DNA of 64,000 bases from positions 558,001 to 622,000 of the forward strand of contig CBDCBW010000009.1 in assembly GCA_965214485.1 (NCBI GenBank). Direction: 5' to 3'. Position numbers and translations under genes: made by a program. This DNA comes from JANQRZ01 sp965214485. GTDB lineage: Bacteria; Bacteroidota; Rhodothermia; Rhodothermales; JANQRZ01. Of this stretch, positions 20,112 to 27,803 are shown one piece after another. The stretch's first letter is position 1. Each line of letters opens with the position of its first letter. The notes beneath the pieces are model-generated. The model searched no databases. It saw only the letters and a program-made list of their open reading frames with translations, and was not told where the DNA came from.

Positions 20112-21172
20112 GCGCGCCGCTCCGGGTCCTCGTCACCGGCGCGGGCGCGCCCGGCATCCGGGGCACCCTCTACGCCCTGCGCGCCGGAGCCGGCGACCGG
20201 CCCCTCGCTACGGTCGGCGTGGACCTCAGCGGGCGGGCCGTCGGGCGCTACCTCGTCGATGCGTTCCACACGGTCCCGCCGCCCGAGGACGCGGGCTATC
20301 TCGACGCGCTCCGCTCGGTGTGCCGCGCCGAGCGGGTCGACCTCGTTCTCCCGCAGACGACGCGCGAGACCGCCCTCCTCTCGAAGCACCGCGATGGGTT
20401 CGGGAGCACGCGGGTGATGGTGAGCGGCGCTCCGGCGGTCGAGGCGGCCAACGACAAGGCCGCCGTGCTGCGCGCCTTCGACGGCCTCGGGCTGCCGGCT
20501 CCGGCGTGGCACCTCGCGCGGAGCGAGGCTGAGCTCGGCGAGGCCGCCGCGGCGCTCGGGTACCCCGGCGTGCCGGTCGTGGTCAAGCCGCCGGTCTCGA
20601 ACGGGATGCGCGGGCTGCGGGTGTTGCGCGAGGCCGCGTGGGACGCGCGCCGCTTCCTCGCCGAAAAGCCCGGCGGCGTCGAGGTCTCGCTCGGTGACCT
20701 CCGCGCCGTGCTCCGGCGCGGCACGGCGTGGCCCGACCTCGTCGTGACCGAGTACCTGCCCGGCCCGGAGTACTCCGTCGACGCCTTCCTCGGCGCGCGC
20801 CTCGAGGCGGCGATGCCGCGCCGCCGCGACGCCGTCCGCAGCGGCATTTCCTTCGAGACTACGCTGCTGCCGGAGCGGGCCGATCTGACTGAGCCCACCC
20901 TGAGGGCGGCGCAGCACCTCGGCCTGCGGTATGCCTTCGGGTTTCAGTTTAAGGAGGACGCGGCGGGCGTGCCGCGCGTGCTGGAGTGCAACCCGCGCGT
21001 GCAGGGGACGATGGTGGCGAGCGTCTTCGGCGGCCTCAACGCCGTGTGGCTCGGCGTGCAGGAGGCCCTCGGCGAGCCGCCCGGCGCGCTGCCCGGCGCG
21101 CTACGCGCCGCGACGTTCCGCCGCTATTGGGGCGGACTCGGGATCGTGGACGGCGAGGTGACCGAGGTTTGA
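20105..21172 (+). CDS. ATP-grasp protein (CarB-like)
   Basis: 355-residue ATP-grasp ligase-fold protein, start ATG 20105 overlapping the PIG-L stop by 7 bp. The N-terminal Rossmann region is LRVLVTGAGAPGIRGTLYAL. ATP-grasp motifs are VVVKPPVSNGMRGLRVL (about 155-175), VTEYLPGPEYSVDAFL, and the metal-binding RVLECNPRVQGTM near 292-305. This is the arrangement of carbamoyl-phosphate-synthase-like standalone ATP-grasp enzymes. Overlap with a PIG-L deacetylase suggests joint action on one small molecule or glycan, but the product is unknown. Confidence 0.8.
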   Translation: MVSAPLRVLVTGAGAPGIRGTLYALRAGAGDRPLATVGVDLSGRAVGRYLVDAFHTVPPPEDAGYLDALRSVCRAERVDLVLPQTTRETALLSKHRDGFGSTRVMVSGAPAVEAANDKAAVLRAFDGLGLPAPAWHLARSEAELGEAAAALGYPGVPVVVKPPVSNGMRGLRVLREAAWDARRFLAEKPGGVEVSLGDLRAVLRRGTAWPDLVVTEYLPGPEYSVDAFLGARLEAAMPRRRDAVRSGISFETTLLPERADLTEPTLRAAQHLGLRYAFGFQFKEDAAGVPRVLECNPRVQGTMVASVFGGLNAVWLGVQEALGEPPGALPGALRAATFRRYWGGLGIVDGEVTEV

Positions 21173-21211
21173 GAGAGTGGGGAGTGGGAAGGAAAACTGG
21201 GACAGCTACTG

Positions 21212-21357
21212 ATACCATTTCTCTGAATTAATAAGTCATTCCCGCGCAGGCGGGAATCCATACGGCGAGGGCGCGTGGCTCAACCCTCGCATGGGTCCCC
21301 GCCTGCGCGGGGATGACTTGAAGGGGAGGGGGGCGCACAAACTCAGCGGTTTGGTAT
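21212..21357. repeat. Large fold-back REP/BIME-like element (146 bp)
   Basis: Outer ends ATACCA (21212) and TGGTAT (21357) are inverted. Inside, the arms AAGTCATTCCCGCGCAGGCG (from 21234) and CGCCTGCGCGGGGATGACTT (to 21319) are inverted, and each contains its own small palindrome. A single related arm is at about 10636-10652. The right end contains an ATG (21356) that is in frame with the PHP gene but belongs to the repeat. Confidence 0.75.
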
Positions 21358-21384
21358 GAGTCCGTCCTCTGGCGTGCCTAGCTT

Positions 21385-21420
21385 TCCGCTCTTCCGCTCT
21401 TCCGCTCTTCCGCTCTTCCG
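21385..21420. repeat. 8-bp tandem repeat, 4.5 copies
   Basis: TCCGCTCT repeated four and a half times directly before the ATG at 21422. Since 8 is not a multiple of 3, a change of copy number would change the frame between ATG 21356 and the PHP gene. Confidence 0.85.
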
Positions 21421-21421
21421 A

Positions 21422-22060
21422 ATGCTCCCTGACCTCTTCCGGGGCCGCGTGCTCTTCCACTGCCACACCCGCCACACCGACGGGCAGCCGACGGTGGGCG
21501 CGTACCTCCAGTGGGCCGCCGCGCACCGGCTCGACCGGGTCGTCTTCCTCGAGCACATCCGCCGCGAGCCGAGCTACGACGTGGTCGCCTTCGCGGGCGA
21601 AGTTCGGGCGGCGGGAGAGGAGCACGGCGTAGCCGTCACGCTCGGGTTCGAGGCGAAGGTGCTGCCCGGCGGCGAGCTCGACCTCGCGGGGGAGCACCTC
21701 GCCCTCGCCGAGGTCATCGGCATCGCCGAGCACGGGTTTCCCGACGACCTCGACCTGTGGGAGCGCTCGCTGCGGGCGGCCTTCGACCGGGCGGGCGGCC
21801 TGCCGATTCCGGCGGTGTGGGTCCACCCCGGCCTCCACCTGCGGAAGGGACACCGGCTCGGCACCGAGCGTGCGCGCTACGAAGCGCTCCTCGGCGCGGC
21901 GCAGGACGCCGGGGTGCTCGTCGAGCAGAACGCTCGCTACCGGCTCGTGCCCGGCGACGCGCTGCCGCTCGTCCGCCCGGACCGGCTCGTCCGAGGCATC
22001 GACGCGCACCGGATCGAAGACGTCGAGCGGTTCTTCGCGGGCCGGGCCTCTGCGGGCTAG
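21422..22060 (+). CDS. PHP domain protein
   Basis: 212-residue protein of the PHP (polymerase and histidinol phosphatase) superfamily, metal-dependent phosphoesterases. The first motif FHCHTRHTDG lies near the N-terminus; others are VVFLEHIRREPSYD and VGFEAKVLPGG-like LGFEAKVLPGG, then WVHPGLH. Start ATG 21422 is preferred because it lies just before the first PHP motif. The in-frame ATG 21356 is inside a repeat element and would add a repeat-encoded SSALPLFR tail. The 3' stop lies at the edge of a 104-bp repeat. Substrate unknown. Confidence 0.75.
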   Translation: MLPDLFRGRVLFHCHTRHTDGQPTVGAYLQWAAAHRLDRVVFLEHIRREPSYDVVAFAGEVRAAGEEHGVAVTLGFEAKVLPGGELDLAGEHLALAEVIGIAEHGFPDDLDLWERSLRAAFDRAGGLPIPAVWVHPGLHLRKGHRLGTERARYEALLGAAQDAGVLVEQNARYRLVPGDALPLVRPDRLVRGIDAHRIEDVERFFAGRASAG

Positions 22061-22162
22061 GCTCTGTCGCGTAGGTCGGTCCGCCGGCGAGCGAGAGACC
22101 CTGGAGGGACCCGGCCAAGCGTCCGACAAGCCAGACGCCGTAGCATCGGGTGAGGAGGACAA
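22059..22162 (-). repeat. 104-bp dispersed repeat, copy 2
   Basis: Inverted copy of 17112-17215, with about 10 differences in 104 bp. It occupies the convergent spacer between the PHP gene (whose stop overlaps it by two bases) and the SDR gene. Confidence 0.8.
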
Positions 22163-22181
22163 CGCCACCCCGTCCGCCGCT

Positions 22182-22964
22182 CTAAGTCCCCTGCATCAGC
22201 CTCTTGCCGACGGCGAGGATGGCCTTCGTCGGGACGAAGCGCGCGGCGACGGCGGTGACCTTGTTGGTGAGACCGCTCACGACCAAGCGCTCGTTCTCGA
22301 GGAGCGCTTCGAGGCCGACGCGGGCGACCTTCTCCGGGGTCTCCGGCGGGCGGCCGCCGGGCACGCCGCTCATGTCGGCGCGGTCGAAGAAGCCCGTGCT
22401 CGTCGGGCCGGGGCAGAGGCAGGTGACCGCCACGCCGCTGCCCTCGACCTCGGCGTGGAGCGCCTCGGTGAAGGACTTGACGAACGCCTTCGAGGCGGCG
22501 TAGACCGCGAAGCTCGGCACCGGCTGGAAGGCGGCCGTCGAGGCGACGTTGAGGACGCCGCCGGTGCCGCGCCGCAGCATCCCCGGCAGGCACAGCCGCG
22601 TCAGCGCGACGAGGTTCGTGACGTTGAGCGTGACCATCTGCTCGTAGACCTCGGCGTCGCCCTCGGCGAACGCGCCGAGCTTGCCGAAGCCGGCGTTGTT
22701 AACGAGCACGTCCACCGTGTGCCCTGCCTCGGTGACGCGCTCGTAGAGCGTGTGCGCCGCGCCCGGCGTGCCCAGGTCGTGGGCGAGCACCTCGGCGTCG
22801 GCCCCGAGGCGGCGGAGCTCGTCGGCGAGGCGCTCGAGCGCGTCCTCGGAGCGGGCGGTGAGGAGGAGGCGGGCCCCGCCGCGGGCGAGCTGGCGGGCGG
22901 CGGCTTCGCCGATGCCGCCGGAGGCACCGGTGACGAGGACGGTACGGCTGTGGTAGGAGCGCAT
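22182..22964 (-). CDS. Short-chain dehydrogenase/reductase
   Basis: 260-residue classical SDR oxidoreductase. NAD(P)-binding TGASGGIG is at residues 12-19, DLGTPG-type cofactor contact near 67, NNAG at 89-92, and the catalytic tetrad Ser (NVASTAAF) with YAASK (Tyr-x3-Lys) near 153-157. The C-terminus resembles the DltE/YqjQ-like subgroup with a hydrophobic end. Substrate unknown. It is convergent with the PHP gene; prmC is divergent, 80 bp away. Confidence 0.85.
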   Translation of the reverse strand: MRSYHSRTVLVTGASGGIGEAAARQLARGGARLLLTARSEDALERLADELRRLGADAEVLAHDLGTPGAAHTLYERVTEAGHTVDVLVNNAGFGKLGAFAEGDAEVYEQMVTLNVTNLVALTRLCLPGMLRRGTGGVLNVASTAAFQPVPSFAVYAASKAFVKSFTEALHAEVEGSGVAVTCLCPGPTSTGFFDRADMSGVPGGRPPETPEKVARVGLEALLENERLVVSGLTNKVTAVAARFVPTKAILAVGKRLMQGT

Positions 22965-23044
22965 AGGGGAGCGGCGCGCACGGGGGCGGACGCCGACGTA
23001 TGTTTGAGGGGCGTGCTTCTATCGTATCCCCGGAGCGTTGATCC

Positions 23045-23902
23045 ATGAAGACCCGGCGCACCCTGCTCGACGCGGCGACCGCCCGGCTCGGCGAGGCCGG
23101 CCTCGAGAACGTGCGCCGCAACGCCGAGTGGATGCTCGAAGCCGCGCTCGGCCTCGACCGGACCTCGCTCCTGACCTCGCTCGGCGAGCCGGTGACGCCC
23201 GAGGAAAGCGCAGACTTCGAGGCGCTCGTCGAGCGCCGTCTCAGGCGCGAGCCGCTGCAGTACGTCGTCGGCCACGCCGACTTCTACGGCATCCGGCTCC
23301 GGGTGACGCCTGCCGTGCTCATCCCCCGGCCCGAGACCGAGGAGGTCGTCGAGGCGGCGCTGCGGCAGATCGAGCGGGTGCCCCGCCCGTGGGTGCTCGA
23401 CATGGGAACCGGCAGCGGGGCCATCGCCCTCGCCGTCAAGCACGAGCGGCCCGACGCCGAGGTCTTCGCCTGCGACATCTCCGAAGACGCCCTCGCCGTC
23501 GCCGCCGACAACGCCGACCGCCTCGCGCTCGACGTGTCGTTCATCCGCGCCGACGCGCTCGCGCCCGCCTTCGCCAACGGCGTCCCGCCCTGCTTCGACG
23601 CGCTCCTCGCCAACCCGCCCTACATCCCGGACGGCGAAGCCGCCGCGCTCGAACCGGAGGTCCGCGACTTCGAACCACCCATCGCTCTCTTCGCCGGGGA
23701 CGACCCCCTGGTGCACTACCGCGCGATCCTCGGGCACGCCGGGCGGGTGCTCAAGGAGGGCGGCCTGCTCGTCTTCGAAACCCACACCGACTTCGCCGAG
23801 GACGTCCACGCCCTGCTCGGCGAGAGCGGCTACGCAGACGCCACCGTGAAGGCTGATCTCTCGGGCCGGCCGCGCATCGTCTGGGGCTGGCGCAGCGCCT
23901 GA
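23045..23902 (+). CDS. prmC: Peptide chain release factor N5-glutamine methyltransferase
   Basis: 285-residue SAM-dependent enzyme that methylates the Gln of the GGQ motif in release factors RF1/RF2. Features are an N-terminal helical domain (NVRRNAEWMLEAALG), RREPLQYVVGHADFYG, SAM motif VLDMGTGSGAIAL near 118-130, and the catalytic NPPYIP near 195-200. Family length is normal. It stands alone between the SDR gene and the metal-uptake operon. Confidence 0.93.
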   Translation: MKTRRTLLDAATARLGEAGLENVRRNAEWMLEAALGLDRTSLLTSLGEPVTPEESADFEALVERRLRREPLQYVVGHADFYGIRLRVTPAVLIPRPETEEVVEAALRQIERVPRPWVLDMGTGSGAIALAVKHERPDAEVFACDISEDALAVAADNADRLALDVSFIRADALAPAFANGVPPCFDALLANPPYIPDGEAAALEPEVRDFEPPIALFAGDDPLVHYRAILGHAGRVLKEGGLLVFETHTDFAEDVHALLGESGYADATVKADLSGRPRIVWGWRSA

Positions 23903-24166
23903 GCCGCGACCCCGCCGAGCGCCACCTGCGCGACCGACGGCCAGAACCGCGTCGCCAGAGCCCGCCACCGGAGCCACGAGATGGTTGACGAGCTCGAACC
24001 CGACGGACCCGTCGATGCGGACCCGTCGATGAGGTCGAGCAGACCGGGCTGGACCACTTGGCGACGAGCGGGACGGGGGAAGCGCGAAAAATCACATTAG
24101 CCAAACCTAAACTTGAATGAGAGCCGGTGTTAAGAGTAGATTGCACCCTCGCCTGATTTCTTCACG
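23903..24166. other. Spacer with 14-bp tandem duplication and operator
   Basis: 264 bp. CGGACCCGTCGATG is duplicated exactly in tandem at 24004-24017 and 24018-24031. A short GC-rich part near prmC might be a decayed gene fragment but was not recognised. The last 70 bp are AT-richer and hold the regulator operator. Confidence 0.5.
24097..24110 (+). promoter_or_regulatory. Candidate DtxR/MntR-type operator
   Basis: Inverted TTAG-N6-CTAA at 24097-24110 (within ATTAGCCAAACCTAAA) in the AT-rich region 57 bp before the regulator gene. It resembles operators of DtxR-family metalloregulators (TTAGG..CCTAA type) and lies just before a TTGAAT (24113) / TAGATT (24137) box pair, so repression of the whole operon by its own first gene is likely (inference). 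Confidence 0.45.
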
Positions 24167-24844
24167 ATGCTCTCCCACACCCAAGCCGTCGAGGACTACC
24201 TCAAGACGATCTACGACCTCGGGCGCGGCGAGGCCGTGGCGACGTCCGCCGTCGCCGAGCGGCTCGGCGTGACGGCGGCATCGGTCACGGGGATGGTCAA
24301 GAAGCTGGCCGAGCTGAACCTCGTCACGCACGAGCCCTACCGCGGCGTGACCCTTGCCGAGGCGGGGCGGAAGATCGCGCTCGAAGTCATCCGCCACCAC
24401 CGCCTCGTCGAGCTCTACCTCCACCAAGCGCTCGGCGTGCCGTGGGACCGCGTCCACGCCGAGGCTGAGAAGATCGAGCACGTCCTCTCCGAGGACCTCG
24501 AGGCCCGGATCGCCGCCGCGCTCGGCAACCCGACCGTCGACCCGCACGGCGCGCCGATCCCGACGCTCGCCCTCGAGCTCCCCGAGCGCGACGTGACGCC
24601 CCTCGCCGACCTCGCTGCGGGACAGCGCGGCACCGTCGCTGAGGTGAGCGACCACGATGCCGAGCTGCTCCGCTACGTCGGCGGCCTCGGTCTCTACCCG
24701 CAGACGCCCGTCGAGGTCGTCGCCGCTGCGCCGTTCGACGGGCCGCTCACGCTCCGCGTCGACGCCGGCAGCGGTGCCGACGAGCAGACTGTCGGGCGCA
24801 CGGCCGCCCGGTTCATTCTCATCACCGACATCCACACGGCCTGA
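24167..24844 (+). CDS. Metal-dependent transcriptional regulator, DtxR/MntR family
   Basis: 225-residue repressor that binds DNA when loaded with Mn(II) or Fe(II). The winged helix is at residues 1-65 (EDYLKTIYDL, AERLGVTAASVTGMVKKL, YRGVTLAEAG), the metal-binding/dimerisation domain at 70-140 (RHHRLVELYLHQALGV, AEAEKIEHVLSEDLEARI), and a C-terminal SH3/FeoA-like domain from about 150. It is the first gene of an operon with a metal ABC transporter; its stop overlaps the binding-protein ATG (TGATG). The metal (Mn, Zn or Fe) cannot be fixed from the sequence alone. Confidence 0.9.
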   Translation: MLSHTQAVEDYLKTIYDLGRGEAVATSAVAERLGVTAASVTGMVKKLAELNLVTHEPYRGVTLAEAGRKIALEVIRHHRLVELYLHQALGVPWDRVHAEAEKIEHVLSEDLEARIAAALGNPTVDPHGAPIPTLALELPERDVTPLADLAAGQRGTVAEVSDHDAELLRYVGGLGLYPQTPVEVVAAAPFDGPLTLRVDAGSGADEQTVGRTAARFILITDIHTA

Positions 24845-25809
24845 TGCCCAAGCTAGCCCTCCTCGCTTTTTTCCTGCCCCTTGCCCTCGCCGGCTGCGGC
24901 CCCGAGGCGGGCGCAGCGCGCGGCGGTCTCGGCGAGCGGCCCGTCCGCGTCGTCACGACGACGAGCATGGTCGCGGACCTCGCCCGGCAGATCGGCGGCG
25001 CGCGCGTCGAGGTCGAGAGCCTGATGGGGCCGGGCGTCGATCCGCACCTCTACAAGGCCAGCGAGGGCGACGTGCGCCGGATGACGGACGCCGACCTGAT
25101 CCTCTACAACGGCCTCCACCTCGAGGGCAAGATGGTGGACCTCCTCGACCGGATGGACCACGCCGCCGCCGTCACCGACGAGATCGACCGCGCCGGGCTC
25201 GTCGCGCCGCCGGAGTTCGACGGCAACTACGACCCGCACGTCTGGATGGACGTCTCGATGTGGCAGACCGCCGCGCGTGCCGCCGCGCGCGGCCTCGCCG
25301 CGCTCGACACCGCGCACGCCGCCGGCTACCGTGCCCGCGCCGACGCCTACCTCGCCCGCCTCGACAGCCTCGACGGGTGGGTCCGCGCCGAGGCCGCGCG
25401 CGTGCCGGAGCAGCGCCGCGTGCTCGTTACCGCGCACGACGCCTTCGGCTACTTCGGGCGCGCCTACGGCTTCGAGGTCCACGGCCTGCAAGGCATCTCG
25501 ACCGCGACCGAAGCCGGCACCGCCGACGTGCAGCGCCTCGCCGCGTTCGTCGCCGAGCGGCGGCTTCCGGCCCTCTTCGTCGAGTCCTCCGTCTCGGCGC
25601 GCTCCATCGAGGCCGTCCGCGAGGCCGTCCGCGCACGCGGCTTCGAGGTCGAGATCGGCGGCAACCTGTATTCGGACGCGCTCGGCGGCGAAGGCTCCGG
25701 CGCGGACACGTACGTCGGGATGATCCGCCACAACGTGCGCACCATCGTCGAGGCCCTCGCCCGTTCGACAGGCTCAGGGCAGGCTCGCGAGCCCGTCGCC
25801 GCGCGCTAG
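24844..25809 (+). CDS. Metal ABC transporter substrate-binding lipoprotein
   Basis: 321-residue cluster A-I binding protein (ZnuA/MntA/TroA type). Lipobox LAGC anchors it at C18. Metal ligands are visible as His in GVDPHLYK, His in DPHVWMD, His in TAHDAFGYF and a late Asp/Glu region (VESSVSARS, GGNLYSDALGG). There is no long His-rich loop as in many Zn-specific ZnuA proteins, which mildly favours Mn/Fe. The last about 15 residues (ARSTGSGQAREP) are encoded by a TTCGACAGGCTCAGG-type dispersed repeat, so the natural C-terminus may have been extended. Confidence 0.88.
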   Translation: MPKLALLAFFLPLALAGCGPEAGAARGGLGERPVRVVTTTSMVADLARQIGGARVEVESLMGPGVDPHLYKASEGDVRRMTDADLILYNGLHLEGKMVDLLDRMDHAAAVTDEIDRAGLVAPPEFDGNYDPHVWMDVSMWQTAARAAARGLAALDTAHAAGYRARADAYLARLDSLDGWVRAEAARVPEQRRVLVTAHDAFGYFGRAYGFEVHGLQGISTATEAGTADVQRLAAFVAERRLPALFVESSVSARSIEAVREAVRARGFEVEIGGNLYSDALGGEGSGADTYVGMIRHNVRTIVEALARSTGSGQAREPVAAR

Positions 25810-25814
25810 CCGTC

Positions 25815-26561
25815 ATGCCGAACGCGATCGACGTCACCGACCTCACCGTCGCCTACCGCGACAGGCCCGTGCTGTGGGACGTCGACCTCGCTGTCCCCGA
25901 GGGCGTGCTCCTCGCGATCGTCGGGCCGAACGGGGCGGGCAAGACGACGCTCATCAAGGCGATGCTCGGGCTCCTCGACGTCGCCGCCGGGCAGACGCTG
26001 ATCTACGGCGAGCCCTACGCCCGGCAGCGGAACCTCGTCGCCTACGTCCCGCAGCGCGGCTCGGTCGATTGGGACTTCCCGACGAGCGTGCTCGACGTCG
26101 TGATGATGGGGCTCTACGGGCGGCTCGGCTGGATCCGGCGGCCCGGCAAGAAGGAGAAGCAGGCGGCGCTGGAGGCGCTCGAAAAGGTCGGGATGCAGGA
26201 GTTCGCAGGCCGGCAGATTTCGCAGCTCTCGGGCGGGCAGCAGCAGCGCGTCTTCCTCGCCCGCGCCCTCGTCCAGGACGCCCAGGTCTACTTCATGGAC
26301 GAGCCCTTCCAGGGCGTCGACGCCACCACCGAGCGCGCCATCGTCACGCTCCTGCAGGAGCTTCGGCAGGCCGGCAAGACGCTCGTCGTCGTCCACCACG
26401 ACCTGCAGACCGTGCCGGAGTATTTCGACTGGGTGCTCCTGCTCAACGTCCGCCGCATCGCCGCCGGGCCGGTGGCTGAGGTCTTCACCGAGGAGAACCT
26501 GCGGCTGACCTACGGCGGGCGCATCCCCTTCATTCAGGCCGCCGCCGTCACCGAACCGTAG
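25815..26561 (+). CDS. Metal ABC transporter ATP-binding protein
   Basis: 248-residue ABC ATPase. Walker A is GPNGAGKTT near residue 38, the signature LSGGQQQR near 139, Walker B VYFMDEPF and the switch His in VVHHDL. YVPQRGSVDWDFPTSVLDVV is characteristic of Mn/Zn/Fe chelate importers of this group. Start ATG 25815 is 5 bp after the binding-protein stop. The stop TAG is the first TAG of a GTAGGGG tract belonging to a REP region. Confidence 0.92.
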   Translation: MPNAIDVTDLTVAYRDRPVLWDVDLAVPEGVLLAIVGPNGAGKTTLIKAMLGLLDVAAGQTLIYGEPYARQRNLVAYVPQRGSVDWDFPTSVLDVVMMGLYGRLGWIRRPGKKEKQAALEALEKVGMQEFAGRQISQLSGGQQQRVFLARALVQDAQVYFMDEPFQGVDATTERAIVTLLQELRQAGKTLVVVHHDLQTVPEYFDWVLLLNVRRIAAGPVAEVFTEENLRLTYGGRIPFIQAAAVTEP

Positions 26562-26576
26562 GGGGGCGGACCGTCA

Positions 26577-26597
26577 GGGTGGGTTTGAAACCCACCC
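26577..26597. repeat. REP variant, copy 3 (reverse orientation)
   Basis: Perfect palindrome GGGTGGGTTT-G-AAACCCACCC in the spacer between the ATPase and first permease genes. The core GGGTTTGAAACCC is the reverse complement of the 8042-type core. Confidence 0.75.
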
Positions 26598-26609
26598 GTA
26601 CCATCGTAC

Positions 26610-27737
26610 ATGACCCTCTTCCACGACCTCCTGTTCGACTACACCCTCCGCACGGTGGCGCTCGGCGCGGCGACGCTGGGCGTCGTCAGCGGGTCGCTCG
26701 GGACGTACGCCGTGCTGCGCGGGCAGTCGCTCCTCGGCGACGCGATCAGCCACGCGGCGCTGCCGGGGATCGCGCTCGCGTTCCTGCTGACCGGCAGCAA
26801 GGCCCCGCTCGTGCTCGTCGTCGGGGCGGCACTCGCGGGGTGGGTCGGGACGCTCGCGGTGATGACGGTGGTCCGGCGCTCGCGGGTTCCGTACGACGCG
26901 GCGCTCGGCATCGTGCTCTCGGTGTTCTTCGGCTTCGGCTTGGTGCTGCTCGTCGCGGTGCAGCGGATGCCGGGGGGGAATCAGGCGGGGCTCGACAAGT
27001 TTCTCTTCGGGCAGGCGGCGGCGCTCGTCACCTCCGACCTCGTGGTGATGGCGACGCTCGGCGTGCTCGCCCTCGGCGTCGCGTTCGCGTTGTGGAAGGA
27101 GTTCAAGCTGCTCGCCTTCGACCAGGAGTTCGGCGCGGCGCTCGGCCTCCCGATGCGCCGGCTCGACGTGGTGCTGACGACGCTGCTCGTGGTCGCGATT
27201 GTGATCGGGTTGCAGACGGTCGGCGTGGTGCTGATGAGCGCGATCTTGGTCGCGCCCGCCGCCGCCGCCCGGCAGTGGACCGACCGGCTCGGCGGGGTGA
27301 TGGCCCTCGCCGCGTTCTTCGGCGCGCTCGCCGGGGCCGGCGGGGCCGTCGTCAGCGCGACGACTGCGCGCCTGCCGACCGGCCCGACGATCGTCCTGTT
27401 CGCGGGCGTGCTCGTCGTCGTCTCGCTTTTGTTCGCGCCGCGGCGGGGCGTCGTAGCCGCGTGGTGGCGCGCCCGCCGCAACCGGACGAACCTGCGCGAG
27501 ATCGGCGTGCTCGAAGACCTCTACACCCTCGCGCTCCAGCACCCGGAGAACCGGCAGCACCCGCACCCCGTCGCCACGCTCGAGACGATGACGACGCGGC
27601 CCGAGAGCGTCGCCTCGGGCCTCGACGCGCTCGCCGCGCGCGGCTTCGCCGAGCCGGCGGACGGGGAGCGGTGGGCGTTGACGGACGAGGGCTTCGCGGC
27701 GGCGGCGGCGATCGCTCGGAACACCAAACTGCCGTAG
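26610..27737 (+). CDS. Metal ABC transporter permease with C-terminal winged-helix tail (1)
   Basis: 375 residues. Residues 1-285 form a normal ZnuB/MntB-type permease with about eight hydrophobic helices (GDAISHAALPGIALAFL is the family cytoplasmic loop). Residues about 290-375 are an extra soluble domain: REIGVLEDLYTLALQHPE..., TMTTRPESVASGLDALAARGFAEPADGERWALTDEGFAAAA, which reads as a winged helix like the DNA-binding domain of DtxR/MntR. Typical permeases of this family end near 280, so this is a fusion. Its stop codon is formed by the GTAG of a REP at 27734. Confidence 0.88.
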   Translation: MTLFHDLLFDYTLRTVALGAATLGVVSGSLGTYAVLRGQSLLGDAISHAALPGIALAFLLTGSKAPLVLVVGAALAGWVGTLAVMTVVRRSRVPYDAALGIVLSVFFGFGLVLLVAVQRMPGGNQAGLDKFLFGQAAALVTSDLVVMATLGVLALGVAFALWKEFKLLAFDQEFGAALGLPMRRLDVVLTTLLVVAIVIGLQTVGVVLMSAILVAPAAAARQWTDRLGGVMALAAFFGALAGAGGAVVSATTARLPTGPTIVLFAGVLVVVSLLFAPRRGVVAAWWRARRNRTNLREIGVLEDLYTLALQHPENRQHPHPVATLETMTTRPESVASGLDALAARGFAEPADGERWALTDEGFAAAAAIARNTKLP

Positions 27738-27762
27738 GGGCGGGTTTCAAACCCGCCCCTAC
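27734..27762. repeat. 29-bp palindromic REP, copy 4
   Basis: Same sequence as the copy at 8042. It sits between the two permease genes and supplies the stop codon TAG (27735-27737) of the first. Confidence 0.85.
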
Positions 27763-27803
27763 CTCTTCCGCCCCGCCCCTTCTGTCCTGCACCTCACTCT
27801 GTA

